A stretch of 64,000 bases of DNA, from contig JAVGWX010000013.1 in assembly GCA_036924085.1 (NCBI GenBank), positions 58,806,390 to 58,870,389 on the forward strand, written 5' to 3'. How positions within the stretch are numbered: position 1 is the first letter of the stretch; every line of letters starts with the position of its first letter. The DNA comes from Ariolimax columbianus (taxonomy: Eukaryota > Mollusca > Gastropoda > Stylommatophora > Arionidae). The translations under genes and the position numbers were made by a program. Below, one piece after another: positions 10,800 to 21,299 of the stretch. The notes below the pieces were generated by a model. That model was not told the DNA's origin and did not search any database. It saw only the letters and a list, made by a program, of their open reading frames with translations.

Positions 10800-11200
10800 A
10801 AACATAACCTCTTTATACTGGTTTGGAATACTCTGAAGAGTCTGTATTCAACCAGTTTCTTTTAATTCACTTGATCTAAGCATAACTATGGGCATCCAAT
10901 ATATTCTTGAGTGCATTAATTTACCCTGCCTCCAATATTTCCTATGGTACTACATTCCAAGCATTCATCACTCTCTGAATTAAAAAAATATTTCCTAATA
11001 TCTAATCTGGACCTGTCTTTAAATAATTTATAGCTGTGCCCTCTTGTTCTTGAAGGCGGCTGTATTTTGTTAAACTTGTTATAGTCTAATTTATCCTTTC
11101 CACTGGTTATCTAATAAGCCTGTATTAAATCACCTCAAATTCTTCTCTTTTCTAGACACAGCCTGTTTTTCTGAGTCTTTCCTCATAACTATAATCCCAA
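10800..11200 (-). mobile_element. CR1-like LINE 3' fragment
   Basis: Matches 48168-48560, starting with the 3' end (CTTTATACTGGTTTGGAATA) and continuing into the conserved end of the ORF, here full of stops. Confidence 0.7.
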
Positions 11201-11344
11201 AATCATCTAAGTAGATACGTTTATATGAAGCTTAGAGAAAACTTTGGCCACAGTTAAGAACTGTTTCATGAAATCTATATTGTGTGCTCTCAAGAAATGA
11301 ATGAACAAAAATTACAAACTGGGATTTTGAATCCCGTAAGTTTC

Positions 11345-11715
11345 AAGGTTCCCCTAGTCGATCTGTACTTCTACAGAGGCAGATGACTTTGTGAAGGTCC
11401 CAGCTCTGGCGGGAGCTGGATGTAGACAGGATGATGATTTCCTGCTTAGTGGACTAGGCTCAAGCAGCTTATTACTCCACCAAATTGGGGCAAGTACTGT
11501 GGAGGGTGGTCCATCTTAAAAGACTCAAACACTAAAGCAAAGTAGACCCACAGCCTGTTAGGTTTCATCTATGCTGCTCTAAACAATCCACCTAACCATG
11601 ACCGGTGTTATGCCATGTCACACAGTCACCTCTTATGACATGCTCTCTGTGTGGCAGTGATACTATTCTTGTCACTTGTCATACACAATATCCACGAGGA
11701 CAACTCACATGACCC
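11345..11715 (+). repeat. ~370-bp interspersed repeat (family H)
   Basis: Contains CTGTACTTCTACAGAGGC, then GGAGCTGGATGTAGACAGG, then TTATGCCATGTCACACAGTC. Other copies: 26010-26395 (plus), 27896-28215 (minus) and 59955-60300 (minus). No ORF and no obvious tRNA boxes; the orientation given is arbitrary. Confidence 0.7.
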
Positions 11716-11727
11716 CACATAGTATTG

Positions 11728-12000
11728 TTGTTGTTGAATATCCACAATGAGTAAGTTTATTCTTTTGTACGCTCTGAAAAGTCCAGAGCGTGCTGATGCA
11801 GGTGAACCGGGGGTCCACCAGACAGTTGGGCTCTTCCTGGCTTCATGTGTGTTACTCACAGTACTACGGGGATCACATCAATCCCCACCTCATTATCCAG
11901 GCTGCCATGAAATAGCCTGTTTCCAGGAAGAGCTGCATAGAAGTGAGGTGGTGGTCTTGGTCAGTATATTTTGCCTGACCCTGAATAACATTGTCTGATA
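11728..12000 (-). mobile_element. CAA-tailed SINE (family F)
   Basis: Begins with TTGTTGTTGAATATCCACAA and keeps the family order to TTTTGCCTGACCCTGAATAA. About 35 bp of the middle are missing (the AGTGGCGGGTT segment). Confidence 0.75.
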
Positions 12001-12301
12001 GAGAAACAGGCAAACGACGCAAGGCACCCTATATTTGGAAACCAGGTGCAGTGCACAAGACTCAAATCTAGATAAAGTTTCTTACAGTCTACGCAACTCC
12101 CACAGAGTAGTCCAAGAAAATGCCACATTGAAAAACTGATACAGGTTCCCTGGATCGAGTTGTAAGAGAAAACTGTCCTTGGACACCAACTTGCCTTACG
12201 CAACAACATGGAAGTCACTAAAAAGCCTCCAAATGGGCGTACCATGATGCAAGAAGAACTTAAGGTGATGAGGATAGAGAGATGATGAGGCATGCGACTG
12301 T

Positions 12302-12660
12302 TGTTGTTGTTGTTGAATGTCCATAATGAGTAGGTTTACTCTTTTGTGTGCCCTAAAAAGGACGTTAAGTGGCGGGTTGTCGTAGCTTTCCTCACATCCC
12401 AAGCATGCTGATGAAGGTGGACCGGGGTCCTCCAGGCAGTTGTGCTATGCTGGCTTCATCTGTTTGTTGCTCACTACTACGGAGATCACGTTGAACCTCA
12501 CTTTGTTAGTCAGGCTGTTGTCCTCGACAACAGCCTGTTTCCAGTACGACCAACGAGGAGGTCAGGTGAGGGTCTTGGCCAGTATATTTCTCCTGACCCT
12601 GGTTAACATTGTCTGATCGGTGCGTTTTACCTGACCAGACGTTAGCCTCATCGTCCTTGC
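12302..12660 (-). mobile_element. CAA-tailed SINE (family F), complete copy
   Basis: Flanked by CATGCGACTGT (12291-12301) and CATGCAACTGT (12661-12671), a target duplication with one change. The tail is at least five TTG units as read on the plus strand. Confidence 0.8.
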
Positions 12661-12990
12661 CATGCAACTGTGTAGCAACACAGGACTCACGCCACCTGAT
12701 GATCTGTCCAAACCTTCTGGAAACATGTAATATGGATAACATGTTGAGGGGGAAGGACATGACTATACACGTGGATGAACATTAGAAACATTATGTCTGA
12801 CATGGTTCCAAAAACACAGGAAGTCAGTTTTGTCCGATCGGAATGTTTTACCTGACCAGATGTTAGTCTACTCTCCCCATCTTCACAAATACACATGTAT
12901 GGATGTGAAGCCCTATTTCCCTCACCATTTTTTATACACACATACAAAAAATGCAATCACATGTTTTCAAGTCTGTTTTCCCACTCACAG

Positions 12991-13146
12991 GAGTTTGATA
13001 CTGCCAAAGAAGAAGGCCAAGTCAGGCTTCACATGACTGTGACTTGTGGGGAGAAGGCTATAACAAACACATCTGCTGAAGGCCGGCAAGTCATTGGGGC
13101 TGAACTACAGAAGCTGAAGACAGAATGGGATCTCATAATTTCACAG
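12991..13146 (+). CDS. spectrin-repeat exon 3 (type C)
   Basis: 52 codons, CAG acceptor at 12988-12990, CAG|GTATTG donor. Begins EFDTAKEEGQ; helix C carries Trp46 in KTEWDLIISQ. It completes the repeat started in exon 2. It is three codons shorter at its 3' end than the other type C exons, while exon 4 is three codons longer at its start, so the intron appears displaced by 9 nt. Confidence 0.95.
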
Positions 13147-13154
13147 GTATTGTG

Positions 13155-13350
13155 AATACATGTGTCCTTTGTGGAGTATAAGGACTGTATTGAATGAAAC
13201 TAGTGCTTCTATTATGCATGTTGTGTCCTTTGTGGAGTATAAGGTCCTTATTGAATGAAACTAGTGCTTCTATTATGCACATTGTAATACATGTGCCCCA
13301 TGTGTATAAGGTCCTTATTGAATGAAACGTGCTTCTATTATGCATGTTGT
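13155..13350 (+). repeat. ~65-bp tandem repeat just after exon 3
   Basis: Three imperfect units, each with TTATTGAATGAAACTAGTGC-like sequence and CTTCTATTATGCATGTTG. The array starts within about 10 nt of the donor but does not repeat the donor itself. Confidence 0.85.
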
Positions 13351-13394
13351 ACAAGGCTTGCAAAAGCCGATGCATCTGCACCTGGGTTTTCTGT

Positions 13395-13748
13395 TGTTGT
13401 TTGCGAATGCCCAGAATAAGTAGGATTACCCTTTTGTGCACCCTGAAAAGGACGTTAAAGTGGCAGGTTATCGTAGCTTTCCTCACATCCCGAGCGAGCT
13501 GATGAAAGTGGACCAGGGTCCTCCAGGCGGTTGTGCTATGCTTGACTTCATCTGCAAGTCACTCACTACTACGGGGATCACGTTGATCCCTCGCCTTGTC
13601 AGCCAGGCTGCCATGAAAATAGCCCATTTCTAGGAAGGGCTGTGAGGAAGCCAAGATGAGGGTCTTGTTCAGTTTGTTTTGCTAGACCTTGACTAATATG
13701 TCTGATCAGTATATTTTTCCTGACCAGACGTTAGTCTTCCTTCCCAGA
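13395..13748 (-). mobile_element. CAA-tailed SINE (family F), complete copy
   Basis: Flanked by GTTTTCTGT at 13386-13394 and 13749-13757. Family order is complete. Confidence 0.75.
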
Positions 13749-13799
13749 GTTTTCTGTAAAAAGTAGATACATCAGCACGTGGAAGTGAATGAGTTAATT

Positions 13800-14165
13800 G
13801 TCATTTAGTCTACATTTCATTCTTCTTTTGTCCTACTGCTCTCGACCTTCTGCATCGCAGAGAGGAGGTTTACGTAGACTTCTGGTCTCCGCTAGGTGGG
13901 AGGCCTGTGCTGTCGACATGTTGATCTTTTGAAGTGTTTCTTTGATCCCCTCTATCCGTCTTCATTGTTGCTGACCTCTTCCTCATGACACTAAATCTCC
14001 AGGTTGATATACTGCATATTTTCAAAATGGTCAAACCATTTAATTTTCTCTGCTTCAGTATAGTAGTTAACTGATGTAATCCCCACCATTTTCATTAACA
14101 TGCTGTTGCAAATGTTGTTGTAAATTGGCTTTCCTGTTGCGTTTTGTAAACAGTGCATCTTACAG
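13800..14165 (-). mobile_element. probable LINE tail relic
   Basis: The minus strand shows the usual order of a LINE C-terminus in broken frames (a KLNGLTILKICSI-like stretch, then an Arg/Pro-rich stretch). The segment at 23830-24230 is related, sharing CGCAGAGAGG and GGGAGGCCTGTGCTGTC-like blocks. Confidence 0.45.
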
Positions 14166-14189
14166 GTCTCGTTTTTCCATTTGTGTCCA

Positions 14190-14660
14190 TCTAATAGGGA
14201 CGTGTGTGTGTGTGTGTGTGAGCATGCGTGTGGTGTGGTGTGTTGTGTTGGTTTGTTATCGTGCTAAGACTTAAATGATTTTTAAAAACTGTTCAATAGC
14301 TTAATACCTTTGTTTATTTTTGTGCGTGCTTTTTTTCCTAAGGCAGTGTGCATTATTTTGTAGTTTACACTTAATGACCCAATGCATCCAAATTCAGCAT
14401 TCATATTTGTAATTGGCTATACTTCCCATAAAACCTGGCAAGTATGGCTTGTAAGTCATGACACTAACTGCTTTACTGATTGAACCTCCCCCCTCACAAT
14501 CACAATCATTACTTTTCCATTTATATCCACATCCGTGAATATAAAATATCTTTATTCTGCCTTAAATTTTGAGTAATTAGGTCTATGCGTCTTTCAGTAA
14601 CTGCAGATGGTGAGGTCTAAAGTACTTTAATTGCACTACTGTTGATTGGAGTTTTCATTT
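14190..14660. other. intron sequence with a GT repeat and a decayed SINE A
   Basis: A (GT)n tract lies at 14202-14220. Positions 14335-14495 resemble a strongly decayed minus-strand family A SINE (AGGCAGTGTGCATTATTTTG and a degenerate box region). Nothing else recognised. Confidence 0.4.
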
Positions 14661-14684
14661 TTAAGCACTTTTTAAATCTTGCGT

Positions 14685-15010
14685 AGGGGTTGATGTGGTC
14701 GAGAGGAAAGGCACTCACCTCTCAAAGCGATCAACAAAAATAATGGGTGATCATATCCCGCAAGTTTAGAGTGACCCCTGGTCTCAAGAGAGGTGAAACC
14801 AAAGTACCTGCACACTGAGTTACCTCCAGTTGTCTTGACTTATGTCTTGCCACTGGCTCAAGGTGGCTCGAGACCAGAGAGTGAGGTTGATGACCAGCAC
14901 AGTTTCTTGCTCATTAAAATTCAAATACAGCACAAGCTACATCATCAAGACAACACTGACCATCTTATGATGTCACCATTACTGCTTGCAATGGGCAACT
15001 AACTAACTAA
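14685..15010 (+). mobile_element. SINE family C (tRNA-like head)
   Basis: Head GGTTGATGTGGTCGAGAGGA looks like a Ser/Leu-type tRNA A box. The B-box region (GGGTGATCATATCCC) is degenerate. The body ends at CTAACTAACTAACT. Single copy in this window, so the family call is tentative. Confidence 0.5.
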
Positions 15011-15109
15011 CTTTAATTGTAAGGTAGTTTTAAATGACCAAAATGGGAGTGACCAGATGTCTCATGTTGTTGGCCATGTAATGTTACCTGCACTTGTTTG
15101 CTAGTTATC

Positions 15110-16010
15110 TTTTAGTATCATTCAAAGAAAGCAGATGCATCATGCTGCTGTTGTTATGGATCTAGCAACATCCGGGCCCTCAATGTTCGGCCCAATGCCA
15201 CGTAATGGTATATTGATGTATTTGTTAGTTGTTGCTTAATCATCATCAGTCCCATAACCTAGAAGGTCATCGAGGCACCGTTACTGCAGTTTGTAGTACC
15301 AGTTCCCGCCATACAACAACGATGTGTTTTGGGCCGCTACACACCTGACAGAGCCCATCTCTCTCCAGGTGGCAGTTCATTATAGTTGTGTTTAAATTTA
15401 ATACCACAAACTGACACTGTCTTCAGCTAGGGCGAAGGGCGCCAATCTCGTGAAGTTCAGCCATGTGAACCAGACCGTGAAATATGACACATGTTTAAGC
15501 ATAGTGCTATTCATATAGCCGATGTCCATTACAGGATAATCGGACAGAAGACACACAAAACGTACGAATTAACCAGTCTAAATGGAAAAAAACAACACGT
15601 TTCCGTTAACAAAAAGTGTAAGTTGTCCACTAGTGTAAATTTCCAGCAAATCCATGGTCTGGTACATCTATAATGAACTAACACAGAAGAGAAATGTAGA
15701 CCCGCAGCCAGTTATGGCGCCATCTTTGCTGGTCTTTGTTTTTAATGCCGTACAATAAAACCAGATGCCTCATTTTGTTGTTGTTATGGGTCAATCGGCA
15801 AATGGGCTTACACCCTTCAACCCAATGCATGAAAGGGTATCCGCACATGTTTGTTATTTGTTGTTTAGTGTTAGACAAAGAAACCGTGTGCTTCATGTTG
15901 TTGTTGTTGTTAGTCTAGCAGCATCTTGGCTCTTGCCCTTCAGTGCAATGCCATGTAATGGTATCCGCACATGTTTGTTAGTTGTTGTTCAGTGAAAGCA
16001 CATGCCTCAT
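15110..16010. repeat. three spaced copies of a ~130-bp repeat
   Basis: Copies at about 15110-15240, 15755-15880 and 15885-16010 share GTTGTTGTTATGG-like sequence, CAATGCCATGTAATGGTATC and a CACATGTTTGTTAGTTGTTG-like end. The second and third are adjacent. The stretch 15245-15680 between them contains nothing I can identify. A related block is inside the LINE relic near 7700-7750. Confidence 0.6.
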
Positions 16011-16105
16011 AAATTCAGTAGTGATTAAGTACATCTATAAGTGCTCCTTGCAACTCATTGATCCCATTTTCTATATTAATTGAGCCTGTCCATTGTGTTT
16101 ATCAG

Positions 16106-16273
16106 ATGACAAATGCCAGATCGACATTGGAGTCATGTCTGCTTCAGTGGAGTGACTACAGCACTTCGCATGAGCAGATTCTGAAGTGGCTGAAGGACAT
16201 GAAGAGAAGGCTACTGGACACTCAGCCCAAAGCTGACCTCACTGATAAAAAAGCTGAGCTGCAACGAATCAAG
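16106..16273 (+). CDS. spectrin-repeat exon 4 (type D)
   Basis: 56 codons, CAG acceptor at 16103-16105, AAG|GTAATT donor. Begins MTNARSTLES, with Trp15 (LLQWSDY) and Trp28 (LKWLKDM). The other D exons have these positions at 12 and 25, three lower. Trp46 of exon 3 to Trp15 is 21 residues, the same spacing as in the other modules, so only the intron position differs. The first codon being ATG is coincidence, not a translation start. Confidence 0.95.
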
Positions 16274-16319
16274 GTAATTTTTTAAAAGTAAAGATCCTGT
16301 CATATTTGAGAGATTAGGC

Positions 16320-16540
16320 CCATATTTTCTTGACCAATGGCACACTAGGAGTGATGAGGTCAGCATCTCACCAATCATCTTTACATCCCAGACTTCTTCT
16401 GGCACCAAATTTTTAGTTGGATTGACTCCGGGGTTGCGTTTGATTGAGAAAAATATTCCGCGACAATTGGGGATTGAACCTAGATTGCTCGACTGGGCAG
16501 GCAGCGCACTAACCTCTGCACTGTATGGCTCCAAAACACA
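16320..16540 (-). mobile_element. SINE family D (tRNA-like head)
   Basis: On the minus strand: head GCAGAGGTTAGTGCGCTGCC (A-box region) and AGGTTCAATCCCC (B box), then a body containing CCCGGAGTCAATCCAAC. Only one copy seen here. Confidence 0.6.
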
Positions 16541-16555
16541 AGCATAACACAACCG

Positions 16556-16690
16556 CTTGGAGGACCGCTGTCCACTTTCATCAGCATGCTTGGGATGCGA
16601 GGAAAGCTACTACAGCCTGCCACTTAATGTCTTGTTCAGGGTGTACAAAAGAGTAAACTTACTCATCGTGGGCATTCAACAACAACCCTG
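16556..16690 (+). mobile_element. CAA-tailed SINE (family F), 3' part
   Basis: The only plus-oriented family F fragment; it ends CATTCAACAACAA at 16672-16684. It lies directly against the truncated LINE and happens to be open in its frame, so an ATG-initiated ORF at 16557 runs through both. Confidence 0.8.
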
Positions 16691-18510
16691 TGCCAATGTA
16701 CTGATGCAAAACATGGACCATCATATATATAAATCAGCTAACAAAGCCACATTGAATGGAGGTGGTATACCAAGAAGAGTCCATAGCTCAATGTTTGCAG
16801 ACGATCTGGCTATGTGGACCTCTGAAAAGAATCTCACTATAGCAAGAAATCGGATGCAGCAGGCCCTAACATCGCTGGAAGAGTGGGCGAACTCATGGCT
16901 GGTCAAAATAAATGAGGAGAAAACCACATGCACAATATTCTCGCTTTCAATAAAACCCCAAAATACCAAATTAAGTTTCAATGGCAAATTCCTGCAGCCA
17001 AACGACAACCCAAACTATCTGGGAGTCACATTTGATCGGCGCATGACATGGAAAAGTCAGATCGAGAGAAACCGAATGAGAGCCAGAGAAAGAATGGCAA
17101 TCATGAGGAAACTTGCTGGCACAAGCTGGGGAGCAGACGAAGGCATACTAAAGAAACTGTACACTGGAAGAGTGAGACCAGTTCTCGAGTATGGCATTGC
17201 GGCATGGACAACAGCAGCAAAGGCGAACTTCGATAAAGTTAGCAAACTTCAAAACCAAGCCATGAGAGTTATAACAGGAGGCATGAAGTCAACGCCAATT
17301 GTAGAACTTGAAAAGATTACAAAACTACAATCCATGACCGATAGAAGAGACTGCAAAGCCCAGCTGCAGTCAGAGAAACTCCGAAGACTGACTGACCATC
17401 CAATGCACCAGAGACTAAACAATTTGGGAAATATGAAACTAAAGCGGAGAAACTTTGCAGAAATAGCCAAAGCAAAGATGCACGAAGATCCCATAAACGC
17501 ACTAACAACACCAAAACCCATCACTACTGTACGAAAACCTACCTGGAGGCAGGATATATTTCCAGAGGTGGTAGAAAATATACCAGGTATTGGAAACAAA
17601 AACTGCCAGACTGAAAAAGAAAGGAGAGATACTACTCTAAGCTTTATATCGAAAAGCTACCCAAGCATGGACTGGACCCATGCATACACCGACGGTTCTG
17701 TAACAAACACTACACAGAACGGAGGGGCAGGAGCATTCCTGAACCTACCAAATAGCAGACAAATAACACTGTCATTCGCTACTGGTAAGTACACAAGCAA
17801 TTTCAGAGCGGAGGCAGAGGCACTGAGGGCGGCAGTGGAAGAAATGGTGACACACAAAGAAAATGAAAGCCATATAGTCCTGCTTACAGATGCTCTAGCC
17901 GTAGTCACAGCTCTAAAGAGCCAGAAAAACACTGAGCTTAATGACTTAAGAGCAGCACTCTGCCAACTGTGCCAGCAGTCTGCACCAAAAAAGGGTAGTG
18001 GTACAGTGGGTCCCATCACACTGCAACATCCAAGGCAACGAGGAGGCAGACAGACTGGCAAAAGAAGGTGCAAGACAACCACAAACAGATACTAGTATGA
18101 CGTACGAAGAGTCAAAACGGCTTATCAAAGCCAGATACATGACCAAATGGGAAACCGAACATACTAGTTACACCAAAAACGATGCCTATTACCAGTTGAA
18201 CCGAAGAGAGCAGGTCGTTGTCTTCAGACTTCGCACTGGCCACAATAGACTGAGGTACCACCTATTCAACAAATTGAAGATAGCTGGTACCGACGAATGC
18301 CCGTGCTGTACCGGTAAAATGACCGCTGAACATCTGCTGCAGAACTGCCCGACATACGAGGATCAGAGAGAGCAGATGTGGCCATCACCAGTGGAACTGC
18401 AAGACAAGCTCTATGGCAGTGGCGACAGCCTCAGGATGACCGCCGCTTTTTTCGAAAAAATAATGGTTACTGTCTGACTGCGTACGAAGAAGAAGAAGAA
18501 GAATGGAGGT
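16690..18510 (+). pseudogene. non-LTR retrotransposon ORF2 relic with RT and RNase H
   Basis: The 5'-truncated element starts in the RT palm. It keeps the catalytic FADDLAMW box (near 16795), a thumb with VRPVLEYGIAAWTTAA, and an RNase H domain: YTDGS (Asp), FRAEAEALRAA (Glu), LLTDALAVV (Asp) and VPSHCNIQGNEEADRLA (His/Asp). A knuckle-like CPCC...H...C segment closes the protein. One extra A in the run at 17986-17991 shifts the frame inside RNase H; the rest reads in the next frame to 18477. A GAAGAAGAAGAAG tail ends it. The RNase H points to the I/Jockey-like side of LINEs. No endonuclease remains, so it is immobile. Confidence 0.9.
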
Positions 18511-18554
18511 GGAAGGATTTAAAGCAGACTAATGAACAGAGAAGAAAGAACTTG

Positions 18555-18975
18555 AGTACTAACAACGGGAACATACTCCAATAACTTCCGTGTAGAAGCG
18601 GAGGCACTGAAGGCAGCTGTCGAGCTTGTAATCAAAGATGAAGATGTTCAACAAGAAAACATAGTATTGCTGACTGATGCCTCGTCAGTATTAGCAGCGC
18701 TGAAACAACGTAAAGGTTATGATCTCGAGCAATGTATGTACTCCCTTATACAGTTCTCAGCAGAACATCCACGGTTGATCATTCAGTGGATACCCTCCCA
18801 ATGCAATATCAAAGGCAATGAAGCTGCAGACAAACTAGCATAGCGTGGAGGAACTTCCCCACAAACAGACATGAACATGACATATAATGAGGTCAAGACC
18901 ATAATTAAAGCCAACCTCAGGAAAAAAAACCCACTTAAAACAAAAAATACAACTAGTGTGAATGAAAAGATTAGA
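18555..18975 (+). pseudogene. second RNase H LINE fragment
   Basis: Reads FRVEAEALKAAVE, then VLLTDASSVLAALK, then IQWIPSQCNIKGNEAADKLA followed by a stop. The usual PSH histidine is Gln here. It is closely related to, but clearly diverged from, the preceding element and lies in the same orientation directly after it. Confidence 0.8.
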
Positions 18976-19116
18976 GAAAAGCAAATCATCATCTTTTGAC
19001 TGAGAACACTGCACATCAGACTCACAAGGGGCTTACATGTGAACCCCTCTCTGATGAAGAAATATCTGATGTAGTATTCTGCTATGTTAATTGTTCTTCT
19101 TTCCCTCTTCACCCAG

Positions 19117-19269
19117 GGACTATTTGAAGATATTGTCACATATGAACAGATGATAGAATCTGTTAATGGTAAGGCCACCAACTTAGTTGAGAGGAGCCCG
19201 ACAAGTAGGTCCACGATCAGCACATCAGAGATCCGAACCAGATACAACAATGTCAAGGAACAAGCTAAG
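19117..19269 (+). CDS. spectrin-repeat exon 5 (type A)
   Basis: 51 codons, CAG acceptor at 19114-19116. Begins GLFEDIVTYE, helix C with Tyr43 in IRTRYNNVKEQAK. It completes the repeat begun in exon 4. The donor AAG|GTTTGG is the weakest of the fifteen (positions +3 to +6 depart from the consensus). The following intron is the shortest in the window (640 bp). Confidence 0.93.
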
Positions 19270-19309
19270 GTTTGGAGATTGTGTAGACTGTGCAAAAGTA
19301 CTGATTGAG

Positions 19310-19860
19310 TAGATTAACTGCCTTCCTATTCTCACTTATTATTTTACCTGTGCTATCTACTTTGTCTTTCGTTCTTTGTTATTTCTAACATAAGAAAAGA
19401 AGCTTTTACTATCAGTCTTGATCCTATGAGCAAGTTTTATTTCAAAGTCTATTTTGCTTGTCCAAATATTTTAAATATGTTACTTTTGATTTACCTGCCT
19501 CTATTTATTTTTTCAATGCTTTATTTTTAGCTCTTCTACATTTAACTACAAATCTAGTTATCCACTTTTTATGCTTGGGATATACCTCCCTACATGGAAC
19601 ACATTCCTCTTTTAGCTTTTCTAGAACTTAATCTATGCCATGTCCTAATATCTGTAAGGAAGTAGCCTCATTCACTTCATCATCATCAGCTGCCCTGCCG
19701 GTTGGCTATCATGGACCTCCATCCACATCTATCACACTGAGTCATTGACCAACTGTTGTTGATTGTCACACATACCATTCTCACAGGCTGTCCAACATCT
19801 TCTCTCTCTGCCTTCCTCTGTCTCTCTTTCCTGCTATCTTTCCCATTGTCATTCACTTAC
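19310..19860 (-). mobile_element. probable LINE relics (CR1-like linker and a LINE tail)
   Basis: On the minus strand, 19670-19310 reads in pieces as a basic EN-RT linker (VYPKHKKWITRFVVKCRRAK), as in CR1-like LINEs. Positions 19860-19675 look like another LINE 3' tail. Both are judged by eye from broken frames. Confidence 0.4.
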
Positions 19861-19909
19861 AAATAATTAATACTGAATTGTTCCTGTTTGATGTTTTCTG
19901 CCTGACCAG

Positions 19910-20074
19910 GACCTGCTGGCCCACTGTGAACAAAGTGTGGCTACCCACCAATACTTCCATGACACCTGCCATAGCTTTTCATCCTGGCTGCAGACGACCT
20001 CAGAGAACCTAAAAACATGCTCTGACACTTTTGGAGACAAATCAACCATAGAGGCCAAATGTGAAAGAGCAAAG
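19910..20074 (+). CDS. spectrin-repeat exon 6 (type B)
   Basis: 55 codons, CAG acceptor at 19907-19909, AAG|GTGATA donor. Begins DLLAHCEQSV, Trp26 in FSSWLQTT, ends IEAKCERAK. Helix A of the next repeat. The last 15 nt of this exon together with its donor form part of the tandem unit that fills the following 580 bp. Confidence 0.95.
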
Positions 20075-20655
20075 GTGATAATAACTTGTACTGTTTATAT
20101 GTGAAAGGGCAAAAGTGATAACTTTACTGTTTATGCAGGAAAGGCAAAGTGATAACTTGTACTGTTTATAATGTGAAAGGGCAAAAGTGATAACTTGTAC
20201 TGTTTATGTGTGAAAGGGCAAAGGTGATAACTTTACTGTTTATGCAGGAAAGGCAAAGTGATAACTTGTACTGTTTATAATGTGAAAGGGCAAAAGTGAT
20301 AACTTGTACTGTTTATGTGTGAAAGGGCAAAGGTGATAACTTGTACTGTTTATGTGTGAAATGGCAAAGGTGATAACTTGTACTGTTTATAATGTGAAAT
20401 GGCAAAGGTGATAACTTGTACTGTTTATGTGTGAAAGGGCAAAAGTGATAACTTGTACTGTTTATAATGTGAAATGGCAAAAGTGATAACTTGTACTGTT
20501 TATATGTGAAAGGGCAAAAGTGATAACTTGTACTGTTTATGCGTGAAAGGGCAAAGGTGATAACTTGTACTGTTTATGTGTGAAAGGGCAAAGGTGATAA
20601 CTTTTACTGTTTATATATGAAAGGGCAAAGGTGATAACTTGTACTGTTTATGTGG
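20060..20655 (+). repeat. ~37-bp array carrying copies of the exon 6 splice donor
   Basis: About 16 units of the form GTGAAAGGGCAAAG|GTGATA followed by ACTTGTACTGTTTAT. The first half equals the end of exon 6 (GTGAAAGAGCAAAG) and the second half the start of intron 6. Every unit therefore carries a donor-like site. Units vary in AAG versus AAAAG and in one deleted form. Confidence 0.95.
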
Positions 20656-20659
20656 GAAA

Positions 20660-21295
20660 ATATTGTTTATTTTCTAACCTTTACAAATTGACGCAATTTT
20701 CCTGTGTAGCTGCATTATATTTCAGCACGTCATGTTGTACTATGGTTGTTGACTTTGAGAGCCTGTAACTTTTTTATTAGTTGGTCTAAAGGTATGATTT
20801 TGTTGTGTGTAGAGACATAAGTTAATGAGGTACTTTTATTTTGTTATTGTTTTTGTTGTGTGTGTTAGTTTCTGAGATACAAGAAGATGGAGGTGAAAAT
20901 GTTGAAAAACAACACACAAATTTTTACTCATCTGTTTGGGAATTGTCTGGTCAATTTTATAATTTATTTTCTTATATGCTGTTGTTGTTGGTGTTGTTGT
21001 TTGAAGCTACTTGTGGTGAGTTCTTCATTCTTGGTGATGTTTCTCTAGTAGTGGTTTACAGTGGCTCTTCTCATATCCTGCTGTACGCTGACTAAAAGTG
21101 AGTGGATCTCCTGGTTGTAGTACATTGCAAGGCTTCTCAGTTGACTCACCAATACGGATATCACAGTGTTGATTCCGACCATGTTGGCCAGGATACTGTA
21201 ACACAGCTTGTGTTTTTTGCTATAAGAAGATGTATATATAAGATCAGTAGCCGACAGTATTGCTGGAACTATCTGAATGCAAATATCTGAAACCA
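20660..21295. other. intron sequence, nothing firmly recognised
   Basis: Low-complexity TTGTTG tracts at about 20985-21000 and a block like 9828-9850. No gene or known element seen. Confidence 0.4.
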
Positions 21296-21299
21296 GGTT

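Noticed and set aside
15491..15673. 60-codon frame that faintly recalls a retroelement integrase end
   Set aside because: Similarity was only an impression; no motif could be pinned down.
16106..16108. ATG at the start of exon 4 as a translation start
   Set aside because: It directly follows a CAG acceptor and the exon is in phase with its homologues; it is an internal codon.
16557..18095. 512-codon ORF as a host gene
   Set aside because: Its first ~45 codons are a SINE fragment and the rest is a truncated RT-RNase H element that is frameshifted.
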